The notes under the pieces were generated by a model. The model searched no databases, was not told the DNA's origin, and worked only from the letters and a program-made list of their open reading frames with translations. The position numbers were made by a program, and so were the translations under genes. A stretch of DNA of 64,000 nucleotides from Amycolatopsis bullii. Lineage in GTDB: Bacteria; Actinomycetota; Actinomycetes; Mycobacteriales; Pseudonocardiaceae. The stretch lies in contig NZ_BNAW01000042.1 in the NCBI RefSeq assembly GCF_014654205.1, forward strand, positions 1 through 64,000, given 5' to 3'. Position 1 is the first letter of the stretch; each line of letters starts with the position of its first letter. Positions 1 to 8,033 of the stretch are shown piece after piece.

Positions 1-17
1 GTTCGGACTGTCCGAAC
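1..17. repeat. Inverted repeat at window edge
   Basis: Two 7-nt arms, GTTCGGA and TCCGAAC, are separated by CTG. It lies just beyond the stop codon of the ATP-grasp gene, so it may be part of a terminator, but the left flank is outside the window. Confidence 0.35.
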
Positions 18-45
18 GCGACCCCCGCCTTTGCGCGCCCGCGGG

Positions 46-1320
46 TCAGTCCTGCGCGAACTCGAACGGCAGCGCGTCCACGCACGCCTGGTACTTCTGC
101 ACCATCTCGTGTTCGGTGTGCCCCGCAACGAACAAGTGCGCCAGCTCGAAGCTGTAGCTGTCCTGCTCCGGCAGGTCCGACAGCCGCTGCCCCACCTCCG
201 GCACGATCTCGATCTGGGTGCCGTCGATGCGGTTCTGCACCGTCGCGATCTCCTCGGGCGTCGGCACGCGCGTCACCACGCCGTCCTCGAACCGGCGCAG
301 GTACCACTTGCCGGCGATCTGGTAGGTGCCCTTGTGCGGACGGCGGCCGGGGTCCTGGCCCAGGCCGAGCTGCACCATGATCTCGTGGTTGGCGACACCG
401 TCGACGAACTCGAACAGTTCCGCGTGCGACTGCGAGTGCCGCGGGTTGATCTCGAGCAGCGCCACCTGCCCCGACTCCGGGTCGCAGAAGAACTCGATGC
501 TGAAGGTCGCGTTGTCGAAGCCGATCTGCTTCATCACCCGCTCGGCGACGTCCCGCATCCGCTGGATGGGCTCCTCCGGCAGCTGCGACGGGTACTGGTG
601 GCGCAGGAACGAGGAGCTGTCCGGGTAGTTGATCGAGTCGAGGGCGCCGTAGACGGTCACTTCGCCCTGGTGGACATAGCCTTCGATGGCCGCCTGGACC
701 CCGTGCAGCGCTTCTTCGGCCAGGCACGCCGCGCCACCCACGCGGGCGATCTCCGGCGGCAGGTCGACCTGGTCGAGCACGTAGCCGAACGGCTCCCCCA
801 CGCGACCGACCCCGGCCCGGATCTCGGCCACGGCGTCGGCGAATTCGGTGTCGTTCTCGGCCTTGAAGGCGAGTTCGGAGGAGAAGGACTTGACCGGCTT
901 CAGCCACATCGGGTAGCCGACGCCCTCCGGCGGGGTGGGTTTCTCGTCGTCGAGGTCGACGATGCCGAAGTTCGGCAGCTCGTCGATCACCTTTCTCTGC
1001 TCCAGCCGGCTCCAGTACTTGTGCTCGCACTTCAGCACCGCCTCCAGCGAAACGCTGGGCAGGCCGTACCGGGCGCACAGGATGGGCACGAGCGACGCGG
1101 CCGGGAAGTCCCAGTAGCTGACGATCGCGCCGACCTCCCCGTCGAACGCGTCCAGTTCGTGCTGCGCCGTCTTCAGCAGCGCTTCGAAGTCGATGTCGCC
1201 GTGTTGTAGCTCTTCGGGGGTCAGGAGGCCGTGGAACCGGTAGCTCCCGGCCCACGGCAGGCGATCCAGTACGCGCTGGTTCTCCTCGTCCAGGCCGATC
1301 ACGAAGATGTCGGTACTCAT
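46..1320 (-). CDS. ATP-grasp domain ligase/carboxylase-like protein
   Basis: The 424-aa product looks like a soluble ATP-grasp enzyme, which joins a carboxylate to an amine or thiol through an acyl-phosphate. A nucleotide-binding segment lies near residues 98-105 (CEHKYWSR) and KPVKSFSS at 141-148. EGYVHQGEVTVYG at about 213-225 is a typical ATP-grasp strand. FSIEFF (273-278) and LLEINPR (288-294) are the metal-binding acidic segments. The substrate cannot be read from sequence. The gene stands alone and is divergent from a FAD-Rieske gene. A SigB-like promoter ends 9 nt before the ATG, so the mRNA is probably leaderless. Family call is firm, function is not. Confidence 0.88.
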   Translation of the reverse strand: MSTDIFVIGLDEENQRVLDRLPWAGSYRFHGLLTPEELQHGDIDFEALLKTAQHELDAFDGEVGAIVSYWDFPAASLVPILCARYGLPSVSLEAVLKCEHKYWSRLEQRKVIDELPNFGIVDLDDEKPTPPEGVGYPMWLKPVKSFSSELAFKAENDTEFADAVAEIRAGVGRVGEPFGYVLDQVDLPPEIARVGGAACLAEEALHGVQAAIEGYVHQGEVTVYGALDSINYPDSSSFLRHQYPSQLPEEPIQRMRDVAERVMKQIGFDNATFSIEFFCDPESGQVALLEINPRHSQSHAELFEFVDGVANHEIMVQLGLGQDPGRRPHKGTYQIAGKWYLRRFEDGVVTRVPTPEEIATVQNRIDGTQIEIVPEVGQRLSDLPEQDSYSFELAHLFVAGHTEHEMVQKYQACVDALPFEFAQD

Positions 1321-1329
1321 GCCGAAGGG

Positions 1330-1356
1330 CTACCCGAGGTGCCGAGCGGCCGAAAC
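1330..1356 (-). promoter_or_regulatory. SigB/SigF-like promoter of ATP-grasp gene
   Basis: On the minus strand GTTT is followed by 17 nt and GGGTAG. The -10 element ends 9 nt upstream of the ATG at 1320. It overlaps a 9-bp inverted repeat (CGAAACGGG/CCCGTTTCG) shared with the opposite promoter. Confidence 0.55.
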
Positions 1357-1371
1357 GGGGCCGGATGGCCC

Positions 1372-1396
1372 GTTTCGCGGCGCCCGCAGCGGGCAT
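1372..1396 (+). promoter_or_regulatory. SigB/SigF-like promoter of FAD-Rieske gene
   Basis: GTTT, 15 nt, GGGCAT. It ends 8 nt before the ATG at 1405, with no Shine-Dalgarno sequence between, consistent with a leaderless transcript. Confidence 0.5.
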
Positions 1397-1404
1397 CCGC
1401 AGGT

Positions 1405-2907
1405 ATGACAGCCCTGCCCGAACCACTTTCCCTGTGGGTCGAAACCGCTCCTGCCCCGGATCGCACCGGCGTCCCGGTGCCGGAGTCCGCCGACGTCGCG
1501 GTACTCGGCGCGGGCATCGCCGGGCTCACCACCGCGCTGTTGCTCGCGCGGGCCGGCCGATCGGTCGTCGTGCTGGAGGCCGAGCGGGTCGCGGCCGGGG
1601 TGTCCGGCCACACCACCGCCAAGGTCAGCGCCCAGCACGGCGCCAAGTACGCGGATCTGACCTCCCGCCACGGCGAGGGCGCCGCGAAGGTCTACGCCGG
1701 AACGCAGGCGGCGGCGTGCGAGTGGATCGCGGCCACCGCGGCCGAGCTGGGCATCGACTGCGGCTTCACCCGCGCGGACAGCTACGTCTACACGACGCAG
1801 GAAAAGACGGTGGACTCCCTCAAGCAGGAAGCGGATGCGGCCGCCGCGGCCGGCCTGCCGGCGTCGTTCACCGAGGACGTCGCGCTGGACGTGCCCGCGC
1901 TCGGCGCCGTGCGGACCACCGGGCAGGCGCACTTCCACCCGCGCCGGTGGCTGCTCGGCCTGGCCGCCGAGATCGAGCGGGCGGGCGGCACGATCGTCGA
2001 ACACGCCCGGGCGACCGCGCTCAACGGGCAGACCGTCCGGACCTCGCGCGGTGACGTCGTGGCGGGTGAAGTCGTCGTGGCGACCCACTACCCGGTGCTC
2101 GACCGCGGGCTGTACTTCGCCCGGCTCGACCCGGTGCGCGACCTCGTCGTCGCGGGCCCGGCGGACGGCGGCACCGCACCGGAGGGCATGTTCCTCGACG
2201 CCGACACGCACCACTCCGTGCGCGGGTACACCGAGCAGGGCACGCCGATGGTGATCGCCGGCGGCGAGCACTACCGGGTGGGCGCGCACGTCAACGTCGA
2301 ACGCCGGTACCGGCGGCTCGCGGACTGGGCGGACGAGCACGCCGGCCTGCACCGCGTCACGCACCGCTGGTCGGCCCACGACATGTCCACGCCCGACCTG
2401 ATGCCCTACGTCGGCCGGTACCTGCCGGGGACGAAGAACCTGTGGGTGGCCACCGGGTTCGGCCAGTGGGGCATGACCGGCGGCACGGCCGCGGGCCACG
2501 TGCTGGCGGCGCGGATCCTCGGCGAGGCGCACCCGGCCGCGGACCTGTTCGACCCCAACCGCTTCGACGCGCGTTCCGTGCTGGAGGTGGCCCAGGACAA
2601 CCTGACCGTCGCGAAGTACCTGGTCGGCGACCACGTCGCCGCGCTGTGGCGGTCCGAGAAGCTGGACGACCTGCAGCCCGGCGAGGCCGAGGTCGTCCGC
2701 GTCGGCGGGGAGCTCGTCGCGGCCCACCGCGACGAGGCCGGGAAGCTGCACACCGTCGGCGCCCACTGCACCCACCTGGGCTGCCTGGTTTCGTTCAACG
2801 ACGCGGAGAAGACCTGGGACTGCCCCTGCCACGGCTCACGCTTCGGCGTCGACGGCGAAGTGGTGCAGGGCCCGGCGGTCCGCCCGCTGCGCCGCGGCCC
2901 GGAATGA
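1405..2907 (+). CDS. FAD-dependent oxidoreductase with C-terminal Rieske [2Fe-2S] domain
   Basis: A 500-aa DAO-type flavoprotein fused to a Rieske cluster. The dinucleotide-binding motif GAGIAGLT is at residues 35-42, followed by the long substrate domain. At the C-terminus CTH (455-457) and CPCH (473-476) give the two Cys and two His ligands of a Rieske centre. This is a known arrangement in soil bacteria; its substrate is not settled and glycine oxidase-like chemistry is one possibility. The open frame extends further upstream, but ATG 1405 is preferred because FAD-domain homology begins just after it and a promoter lies directly before it. It is divergent from the ATP-grasp gene. Confidence 0.9.
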   Translation: MTALPEPLSLWVETAPAPDRTGVPVPESADVAVLGAGIAGLTTALLLARAGRSVVVLEAERVAAGVSGHTTAKVSAQHGAKYADLTSRHGEGAAKVYAGTQAAACEWIAATAAELGIDCGFTRADSYVYTTQEKTVDSLKQEADAAAAAGLPASFTEDVALDVPALGAVRTTGQAHFHPRRWLLGLAAEIERAGGTIVEHARATALNGQTVRTSRGDVVAGEVVVATHYPVLDRGLYFARLDPVRDLVVAGPADGGTAPEGMFLDADTHHSVRGYTEQGTPMVIAGGEHYRVGAHVNVERRYRRLADWADEHAGLHRVTHRWSAHDMSTPDLMPYVGRYLPGTKNLWVATGFGQWGMTGGTAAGHVLAARILGEAHPAADLFDPNRFDARSVLEVAQDNLTVAKYLVGDHVAALWRSEKLDDLQPGEAEVVRVGGELVAAHRDEAGKLHTVGAHCTHLGCLVSFNDAEKTWDCPCHGSRFGVDGEVVQGPAVRPLRRGPE

Positions 2908-2941
2908 GCCGGCGGGGGACGTCCCCCGCCGGCCCGCCCGG

Positions 2942-3466
2942 CTAACCGGAAGCCAGCTTCTTGCCCGCGTCGTAGAGCAGGTGCAGGGCGTCCGCCAGGC
3001 CCACGGCGGTCAGCACCGTGGCTGCCAGCCGGGTCGCCCGCGGGGCGATCACCAGGCCGGCGGTCAGGCCGGTGCCGATCCAGACGTTCAGGCAGAACGG
3101 GCACGACACGAGCTCACCGACCGCGTGCTCGACGTGCCCCTTGCCCGGGACGGACTCGTTCAGCTCCGTCGCACCCGCGGACTCCTCGTAGCGGGTGAAC
3201 GGGGCCCGCAGGGGGCTGGTGACGGCCGCCTTGCCCAGCATGCGGCTGGCCTTGAACGTCGCCGCACCCAGCAGCGCCGTGTCGCCGGCCCCGAACCGGT
3301 CCGGCAGCCGGGCCCCGAGCGCGCGGCCGAGCACGGTGAGCCCGCCCACCAGCGCACCGTAGGCACCCATCGCGCCCAGGTAGCCGGCCAGCGGCCGATC
3401 CTCGTCACCGGCGTAGCTGCGTTGAACGTCCTTCGCCTTCTCGGTGACGTCCTCGATGACGCTCAT
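2942..3466 (-). CDS. DUF1360-like small membrane protein
   Basis: A 174-aa protein with about three to four hydrophobic segments (roughly residues 24-50, 60-75, 117-140 and 145-165) and the motif SCPFCLNVWIG near residue 116, typical of the DUF1360 family whose role is unknown. The ATG overlaps the stop of the upstream SDR gene by 4 bp (ATGA), so the two are translationally coupled. The pairing of an SDR with a small membrane protein, next to a stress-type promoter region, suggests a role in envelope or stress response, but no function can be assigned. Confidence 0.82.
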   Translation of the reverse strand: MSVIEDVTEKAKDVQRSYAGDEDRPLAGYLGAMGAYGALVGGLTVLGRALGARLPDRFGAGDTALLGAATFKASRMLGKAAVTSPLRAPFTRYEESAGATELNESVPGKGHVEHAVGELVSCPFCLNVWIGTGLTAGLVIAPRATRLAATVLTAVGLADALHLLYDAGKKLASG

Positions 3467-4257
3467 TCGTCCGCCGATCCGGGCTGCATCATCTTGCCCT
3501 GTTGCTTCGCCTTGGCCTCGTCCGGCAGGAAACGGGAACCGGCTGCCTGGAGCTTGTTCTTCACCGCGCCGGGGACGATCTTGTCCTTCCCGGCCATCAG
3601 CGCTTCGTAGCCGGCTTCGGCGATCTCGGCCGGGGTGTCCTTGTCGCCGGCGGCGAGCTTGGTGTCCTCCATGTCGGCGCGTTCGAAGAACTCGGTGTCG
3701 ACCGGGCCGGGCAGCATCGCGGTGACGGTGACGCCCTTGTCCTTCACCTCGGCGCGCAGGCCCTCGGAGAACGACGTCAGGAACGCCTTCGAAGCGGCGT
3801 AGACGGCCTGGTAGGGCGCCGGCGAGGTGCCGGCGATCGAGGAGGTGAACAGCACCCGGCCGTGGCCGCGGCCGACCATCCCGGGCACGACCCGCTTGGT
3901 GAGGTGCACCGCCGAGCGGACGTTCAGGTCGACGACCGTCAGCTGGTCCTCCAGCCGGGTGTCCCCGGCGAACTCGCCGTTGATGCCGACCCCGGCGTTG
4001 ACCGCCAGCGCTTCGACCGGGCGGTCCGCGAGCCGGCGCACGAGCTCTTCCACCCCGTCCGGGGCGGCGAGGTCGGTACGGACCGCCTCGACCTGCGCGC
4101 CGCACGCGCGGACCTCGGCGGCGGCCGTGTCGAGCTCGGCGTCTTCGGCGGCCAGGACCAGGTCGAAGTCGTGCCGGGCGAACTGCTTGGCCAGCTCCAG
4201 CCCGATGCCGCTCGACGCGCCGGTGACGACGGCCAGTGGCTTGGTTGCGGTGGTCAT
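3463..4257 (-). CDS. Short-chain dehydrogenase/reductase (SDR)
   Basis: A classical SDR of 264 aa. The NAD(P) motif TGASSGIG is at residues 12-19, the NAG structural motif at 87-89, and Ser140, Tyr153 and Lys157 (YAASK) form the catalytic set. The start ATG has a strong GGAAGGAGC ribosome site. It heads a two-gene operon with the DUF1360-like gene. A C-terminal lysine/glutamine-rich tail after residue 230 is longer than in minimal SDRs. The reaction is NAD(P)-dependent alcohol/ketone interconversion; substrate unknown. Confidence 0.9.
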   Translation of the reverse strand: MTTATKPLAVVTGASSGIGLELAKQFARHDFDLVLAAEDAELDTAAAEVRACGAQVEAVRTDLAAPDGVEELVRRLADRPVEALAVNAGVGINGEFAGDTRLEDQLTVVDLNVRSAVHLTKRVVPGMVGRGHGRVLFTSSIAGTSPAPYQAVYAASKAFLTSFSEGLRAEVKDKGVTVTAMLPGPVDTEFFERADMEDTKLAAGDKDTPAEIAEAGYEALMAGKDKIVPGAVKNKLQAAGSRFLPDEAKAKQQGKMMQPGSADE

Positions 4258-4315
4258 CCATGCTCCTTCCGGTGCTCCGGTCGTCGGCTACCCACCGCCG
4301 CGGGCGGCAATCATG

Positions 4316-4340
4316 GTTTCCCGGTACGCGGGGTGGGTAT
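4316..4340 (+). promoter_or_regulatory. SigB/SigF-like promoter of topoisomerase IB gene
   Basis: GTTT, 15 nt, GGGTAT: a full match to the actinobacterial SigB/SigF-type consensus. It ends 9 nt before GTG 4350. Confidence 0.65.
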
Positions 4341-4349
4341 TTCGCGGCG

Positions 4350-5363
4350 GTGGGACGCACCAGACTCCGGCGCAGTGACCTGCGCGGCCCGGGCATCAGG
4401 CGGATCCGCCGCGGCCGCGGGTTCTCCTATGCCATGCCCGACGGCTCGCCGGTGACCGACGAGGAGATCCTGACCCGGATCAAGGAGCTCGTCATCCCGC
4501 CGGCCTGGAAGAAGGTGTGGATCTGCCCCTACCCGAACGGGCACGTCCAGGCGGTCGGGACCGACGACGCCGGGCGGCGCCAGTACCTCTACCACGAGCA
4601 GTGGCGGCGGGACCGCGACGAGGAGAAGCACGACCGCGTGCTGCAGATGGCCCGCCGGCTGCCGCAGTGGCGCGAGTCGGTGGCGGCGGACCTGGCCGGT
4701 CGCGGCCTGACGCGCAAGCGGGTCCTCGCGGCGGCCCTGCGCATGCTCGACCGGGGCATCTTCCGCACCGGCGGCGAGGAGTACGCGGAGGAGAACGGCA
4801 CCCACGGCGCCGCGACCCTGCTGCGTGAACACGTGGCCGTCCGCGGAAACGAATGCCGGTTCTGCTACATCGCCAAGGGCGGCCTGAATCGCGAGGTGGC
4901 CATCTGCGACGCGGAGCTCGCGGCGGTGATGAAGGCGCTGCTGCGCAGCCGGTCCGGCAGCGACCGCCTTCTGGTCTACCGCGAGGGCGGCACGTGGCAC
5001 GAGGTGCACGCGGCCGACATCAACGAGCGGTTCAAGGAGCTCGCGGGCGAGGACTGCACGGCGAAGGACATGCGGACCTGGAACGCGACGGTCCTGGCGG
5101 CGGCCGCCTTCGCGGCCGCGGACCCGCCGACGTCGGAGACGGCCCGCAAGCGCGCGGAGGCGAAGGTGATGAAGGAGGTCTCCACGGCGCTGGGGAACAC
5201 GCCGGCGGTCTGCCGGTCGTCCTATGTGGACCCCCGGCTGGTGGAGGCGTACCGGGCGGAGCGCACGATCGCCCCGGCGCTGAAGCGCGCGGCGCGGTTG
5301 GACGGTGACGAGGCCAGGGCGGTGCTGGAGAGGGCGTGCGCGCGGCTGCTGAACGCGTCGTGA
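4350..5363 (+). CDS. DNA topoisomerase IB (poxvirus/eukaryote-like)
   Basis: A 337-aa type IB topoisomerase, which relaxes supercoils through a 3'-phosphotyrosyl intermediate. The N-terminal part (GIRRIRRGRGFSY, then IPPAWKKVWICPYPNGHVQA) matches the bacterial TopIB N-domain. The catalytic domain holds KRVLAAALRMLD with an expected active-site Arg nearby, MRTWNATVLAA, and the nucleophile Tyr near residue 292 in SSYVDPR. GTG 4350 was chosen since it is the last start before the conserved N-domain and sits 9 nt after the promoter; upstream in-frame ATGs would place the promoter inside the gene. Bacterial TopIB is an accessory enzyme, not the essential TopA. Confidence 0.9.
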   Translation: MGRTRLRRSDLRGPGIRRIRRGRGFSYAMPDGSPVTDEEILTRIKELVIPPAWKKVWICPYPNGHVQAVGTDDAGRRQYLYHEQWRRDRDEEKHDRVLQMARRLPQWRESVAADLAGRGLTRKRVLAAALRMLDRGIFRTGGEEYAEENGTHGAATLLREHVAVRGNECRFCYIAKGGLNREVAICDAELAAVMKALLRSRSGSDRLLVYREGGTWHEVHAADINERFKELAGEDCTAKDMRTWNATVLAAAAFAAADPPTSETARKRAEAKVMKEVSTALGNTPAVCRSSYVDPRLVEAYRAERTIAPALKRAARLDGDEARAVLERACARLLNAS

Positions 5364-5444
5364 CGGTGTGGAGTGGGAGGAACGGTGGGATCCATCCGAA
5401 CGTGTACTGGCCCGGGGCGGCTCCGGTCGGGGAACCTGGAGGGG

Positions 5445-5774
5445 ATGACAACTTCCGCAGTCCGCTGGCGCGCGTCGATCGCCCTCACCGTGGGCGGCGA
5501 CGGCCCGGTGTCGAGCATCGTCGAATCCGACCACGGGAGCGAAGGGTCGGCGCGGGAGTGGGTCGAGCGGAAGCTGCCCCGGACACGGTTCCCGGCGTGG
5601 ATCCCGGCGGCCCGGCGGAGTGACGGGGTCGAGCTGTTCGGGCGGGTGGCCCGGGGCCGGGTGCTGGCCGACCAGCTCCTACCGATGTGGGAGTCGGAGG
5701 CGACCCCGGTGTGGCACGCCGACCGGGCGGGCGACCAGGTCCAGTGGCGCCGGTGCGCGGCCGGGGAGAGCTGA
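5445..5774 (+). CDS. Hypothetical protein, 109 aa
   Basis: A small soluble protein starting at ATG 5445 behind a GGAGGGG ribosome site. It is basic and Trp/Arg-rich toward the C-terminus (WHADRAGDQVQWRRC). No family is recognised. It follows topoisomerase IB by about 80 bp on the same strand and ends convergently with the VOC gene. Codon usage with G/C in third positions supports coding. An alternative longer start at 5373 lacks a ribosome site. Confidence 0.6.
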   Translation: MTTSAVRWRASIALTVGGDGPVSSIVESDHGSEGSAREWVERKLPRTRFPAWIPAARRSDGVELFGRVARGRVLADQLLPMWESEATPVWHADRAGDQVQWRRCAAGES

Positions 5775-5779
5775 ACTCG

Positions 5780-5796
5780 GTTCCGGCAGCCGGAAC
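5780..5796. terminator. Short inverted repeat between convergent genes
   Basis: GTTCCGG-CAG-CCGGAAC, a 7-bp stem with 3-nt loop, lies between the hypothetical gene and the VOC gene. It has no T-run, so terminator function is only inferred. Confidence 0.35.
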
Positions 5797-5864
5797 ATGC
5801 CCCCGAAGAACTTTCGGTGCTTCGGTCCGCACTGTCCCCGACGCCCCGAGCGCCGCAGCCGGGC

Positions 5865-6245
5865 TCAGGCCGGGCCCACGTCCTTGCGCAGCAGGCAGAA
5901 CTCGTTGCCCTCCGGATCCTGCAGGACCACCCAGGACTCCTCCCCCGTCTGCCCCACGTCCGCCGGGCGGGCGCCCAAGGCCGTCAACCGCGCCAGCTCC
6001 GTCTCCTGGTCCGTCCCCGCCGGGCTCACGTCGACGTGCAGGGGAAGCTTGCCGGCGCGCGGGTTGTCCGTCTGGGCCAGGATCAGCGTCACCGCCCCCT
6101 CGCCGAACCGGGCGCCCGCCGGACCCAGCGCGAGGCCGTCCGGCTCGTGGCCGATCACCTCGTAATCGAGGACCGCGCACCAGAACTCCGCCAGGCGGTC
6201 GGGGTCGTGGCAGTCCAGCACCAGTTCGGTGATCCGGCAGGCCAT
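5865..6245 (-). CDS. VOC/glyoxalase-like domain protein
   Basis: A 126-aa vicinal-oxygen-chelate fold protein. The start MACRITELVLDCHDPDRLAEFW, with the split DPEGNEFCLL near residue 112, is typical of the actinobacterial glyoxalase-like family that binds a metal and a small substrate. It begins 4 bp after the stop of the YihY gene and is surely co-transcribed with it. A close relative of the same type lies at 37041, also in the stress-promoter region. Substrate unknown; resistance or detoxification is a guess. Confidence 0.85.
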   Translation of the reverse strand: MACRITELVLDCHDPDRLAEFWCAVLDYEVIGHEPDGLALGPAGARFGEGAVTLILAQTDNPRAGKLPLHVDVSPAGTDQETELARLTALGARPADVGQTGEESWVVLQDPEGNEFCLLRKDVGPA

Positions 6246-6249
6246 CGGC

Positions 6250-7230
6250 TCACTTCCGTTCGGACTCCGCCACCGCCGCGGCTTCGTCGTCGTCCATCGC
6301 CTTCGTGTCCCGCGGCGGCAGGAACGGCTCCTCCTGGTCGTCCGCGTGGCCCGCTTCGATCGTGCGGCCGCGGGCCAGCTCCGCGTCCAGCTCGGCCCCC
6401 AGCAGGATCGCGAGGTTGGAGATCCACAACCATACAAGGAACGCGATCACCCCGGCGAGCGAGCCGTAGGTCTTGTTGTACGAACCGAAATTCGCGACGT
6501 ACAGCGCGAAACCGGCCGACGCCAGCACCCACAGCACCACCGCCAGCAGCCCACCCGGCGTCAGCCACTTGAACCCCGGCAGCCGCACGTTCGGGCCCAC
6601 CCAGTACAGCAGCGCGAACGCCAGGCTGACGAGCAGCGCGATCACCGGCCACTTCGCGATCTCCCACACGAGCACACCCGTCGAGCCGAGACCGATCAGG
6701 TCACCGAGCCGGCGGGCCACCGAACCCGTCGCCACCACGCCCAGCGCGCACGCCGCCAGCAGCACCACGATGCCGATCGTCAACGCGATCCGCAGCGGGA
6801 TCGTCTTCCACACCGGCCGCCCTTCCGGCATGCCGTAGATCGCGTTCGACGCCCGCATGAACGCGCCGATGTACCCCGACGCCGACCACAGCGCCCCCAG
6901 CAGGCCGATGATCGCCAGCGGGCCGGCCAGGCTGCGCGAACCCGCCAGCTCCTTGATCGCGCCGACGAGGATGTCCTTGCCCTGGCCGGGGACGATCTGG
7001 TTGACGTTGTCGATCACGGTCTGGATCTTGTCCGGACCGAGCAGGCCGAGGATCGCGGTGAGCACGATGATGCCGGGGAACAGCGACAGCACGCCGTAGT
7101 AGGTGAGAGCCGCCGCCCAGTCGGTGAGGTTGTCCCGGTTGAACTGCTTGAACGTCCGCTTGAGGGCCGCACCCCACGACCGCTTCGACAGCTGTCCCGG
7201 TCCTTCGGGTTCTTTTTCGTGTCTGGCCAC
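6250..7230 (-). CDS. YihY/BrkB family inner-membrane protein
   Basis: About 326 aa with six predicted membrane helices and the family signatures AAALTYYGVLSLFPGI near the N-terminus and KTYGSLAGVIAFLVWLWI in the C-terminal half. YihY/BrkB proteins are integral membrane proteins of uncertain, possibly transport, function (once annotated RNase BN). An ATG at 7263 is open in frame, but it overlaps the -10 element. GTG at 7230 has AGGAGG at 8 nt spacing, so it is the preferred start. The C-terminal tail is acidic and cytoplasmic. It forms an operon with the VOC gene. Confidence 0.88.
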   Translation of the reverse strand: MARHEKEPEGPGQLSKRSWGAALKRTFKQFNRDNLTDWAAALTYYGVLSLFPGIIVLTAILGLLGPDKIQTVIDNVNQIVPGQGKDILVGAIKELAGSRSLAGPLAIIGLLGALWSASGYIGAFMRASNAIYGMPEGRPVWKTIPLRIALTIGIVVLLAACALGVVATGSVARRLGDLIGLGSTGVLVWEIAKWPVIALLVSLAFALLYWVGPNVRLPGFKWLTPGGLLAVVLWVLASAGFALYVANFGSYNKTYGSLAGVIAFLVWLWISNLAILLGAELDAELARGRTIEAGHADDQEEPFLPPRDTKAMDDDEAAAVAESERK

Positions 7231-7259
7231 CGCAGCCACCTCCTGCTCAGTCCCGGCGG

Positions 7260-7284
7260 GCATACCCCGTCCGGGAGTGGGTAT
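7260..7284. promoter_or_regulatory. Face-to-face divergent promoter palindrome
   Basis: GCATACCC and GGGTATGC form an 8-bp inverted repeat spaced 9 nt, reading GCAT-N15-GGGTAT on both strands. On the minus strand it would serve the YihY gene (start 7230) and on the plus strand the SRPBCC gene (start 7317). The -10 fits the stress-type consensus; the -35 (GCAT) does not. Confidence 0.45.
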
Positions 7285-7316
7285 GCCTGTTTCGTCACCC
7301 GAACCAGGAGGAAGCC

Positions 7317-7784
7317 GTGCCCGAGGTCAGCCGCGTGATCGACGTACCACCCGACGCCGTGTTCGCCGTACTGGCCGACGGCTGGCTCTACGCGGGCTGG
7401 GTGGTCGGCAGCTCCCACATCCGAGACGTCGACGAGGACTGGCCCGCGGTCGGCTCCCGGATCCACCACAGCGTGGGCCCGTGGCCCCTGCACATCCAGG
7501 ACGTGACGGTGGTCCGCGCGGTCGAGCCGGGCCTGTCCCTGTCACTGGAGGCCCGCGGCTGGCCCCTGGGTGCGGCCGCGGTGGGCCTGACCCTGGTCCC
7601 CCACGGCGACGGGCAGACGCTGGTCCGGATGACCGAGCACATCATCCGCGGGCCCGGCAAGGTCCTCCCGGAGGCGGTCCAGGCGCTCATCGCCAAGCCC
7701 CGCAACACGGAGTCCCTCGCCCGCCTCGACGACCTGGCCAGCGGCAAGTACGCCCGCGCCCAGCACGGCCACCCGAACCCGTAG
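7317..7784 (+). CDS. SRPBCC (START-like) domain protein
   Basis: A 155-aa polyketide-cyclase/START-fold protein. The N-terminus EVSRVIDVPPDAVFAVLADGWLY is the usual first strand and helix of this fold, and the helix near PEAVQALIAKPRNTESLARLDDLA closes it. Such proteins bind hydrophobic ligands in a central cavity. GTG 7317 has AGGAGG six nt upstream. It is divergent from the YihY operon through a symmetric promoter. Ligand unknown. Confidence 0.85.
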   Translation: MPEVSRVIDVPPDAVFAVLADGWLYAGWVVGSSHIRDVDEDWPAVGSRIHHSVGPWPLHIQDVTVVRAVEPGLSLSLEARGWPLGAAAVGLTLVPHGDGQTLVRMTEHIIRGPGKVLPEAVQALIAKPRNTESLARLDDLASGKYARAQHGHPNP

Positions 7785-8033
7785 CCGGATCCGCGCGAGC
7801 CGGGCGGCCCGGCCGGTCGGCCCGCGTGGTTGAACGGTCGGCTTGCGTACCGGAACCGTCGGCTTGCGTACCGGAACCGTCGGCTTGCGTACCGGGAGGG
7901 TCGGCTTGCGTACCGGGAGGGTCGACTTGCGTGCCGGGAGGGTCGACTTGCGTGCCGGAACGGTCGGCTTGCGCGATGGGGTGGTCGATACCGCGCGGGC
8001 CGACGCGCCTGTGACCCGCGCTCCGGCGCGGAC
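7785..8033. other. Intergenic region filled by tandem repeats
   Basis: The 249 bp between the convergent SRPBCC and flavoprotein genes hold the 21-bp repeat array and short GC-rich flanks. No gene or T-tailed terminator is seen. Confidence 0.7.
7815..7982. repeat. 21-bp minisatellite, about eight tandem copies
   Basis: A head-to-tail array with a unit like GGTCGGCTTGCGTACCGGAAC. Copies start at 7815 (degenerate), 7836, 7857, 7878, 7899, 7920, 7941 and 7962. Units alternate between -GGAAC and -GGGAG ends and between GGCTTGCGTAC and GACTTGCGTGC. It sits between two convergent genes. The frame stays open through the array on both strands, coding a heptad, but no start or homologous protein supports translation. 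Confidence 0.85.

Noticed and set aside
1..17. SOS box
   Set aside because: GTTCGGA-CTG-TCCGAAC is palindromic but has the wrong spacing and sequence for TCGAAC-N4-GTTCGA.
7815..7982. CRISPR-like array
   Set aside because: The copies are contiguous 21-bp units with no unique spacers, and there are no cas genes.
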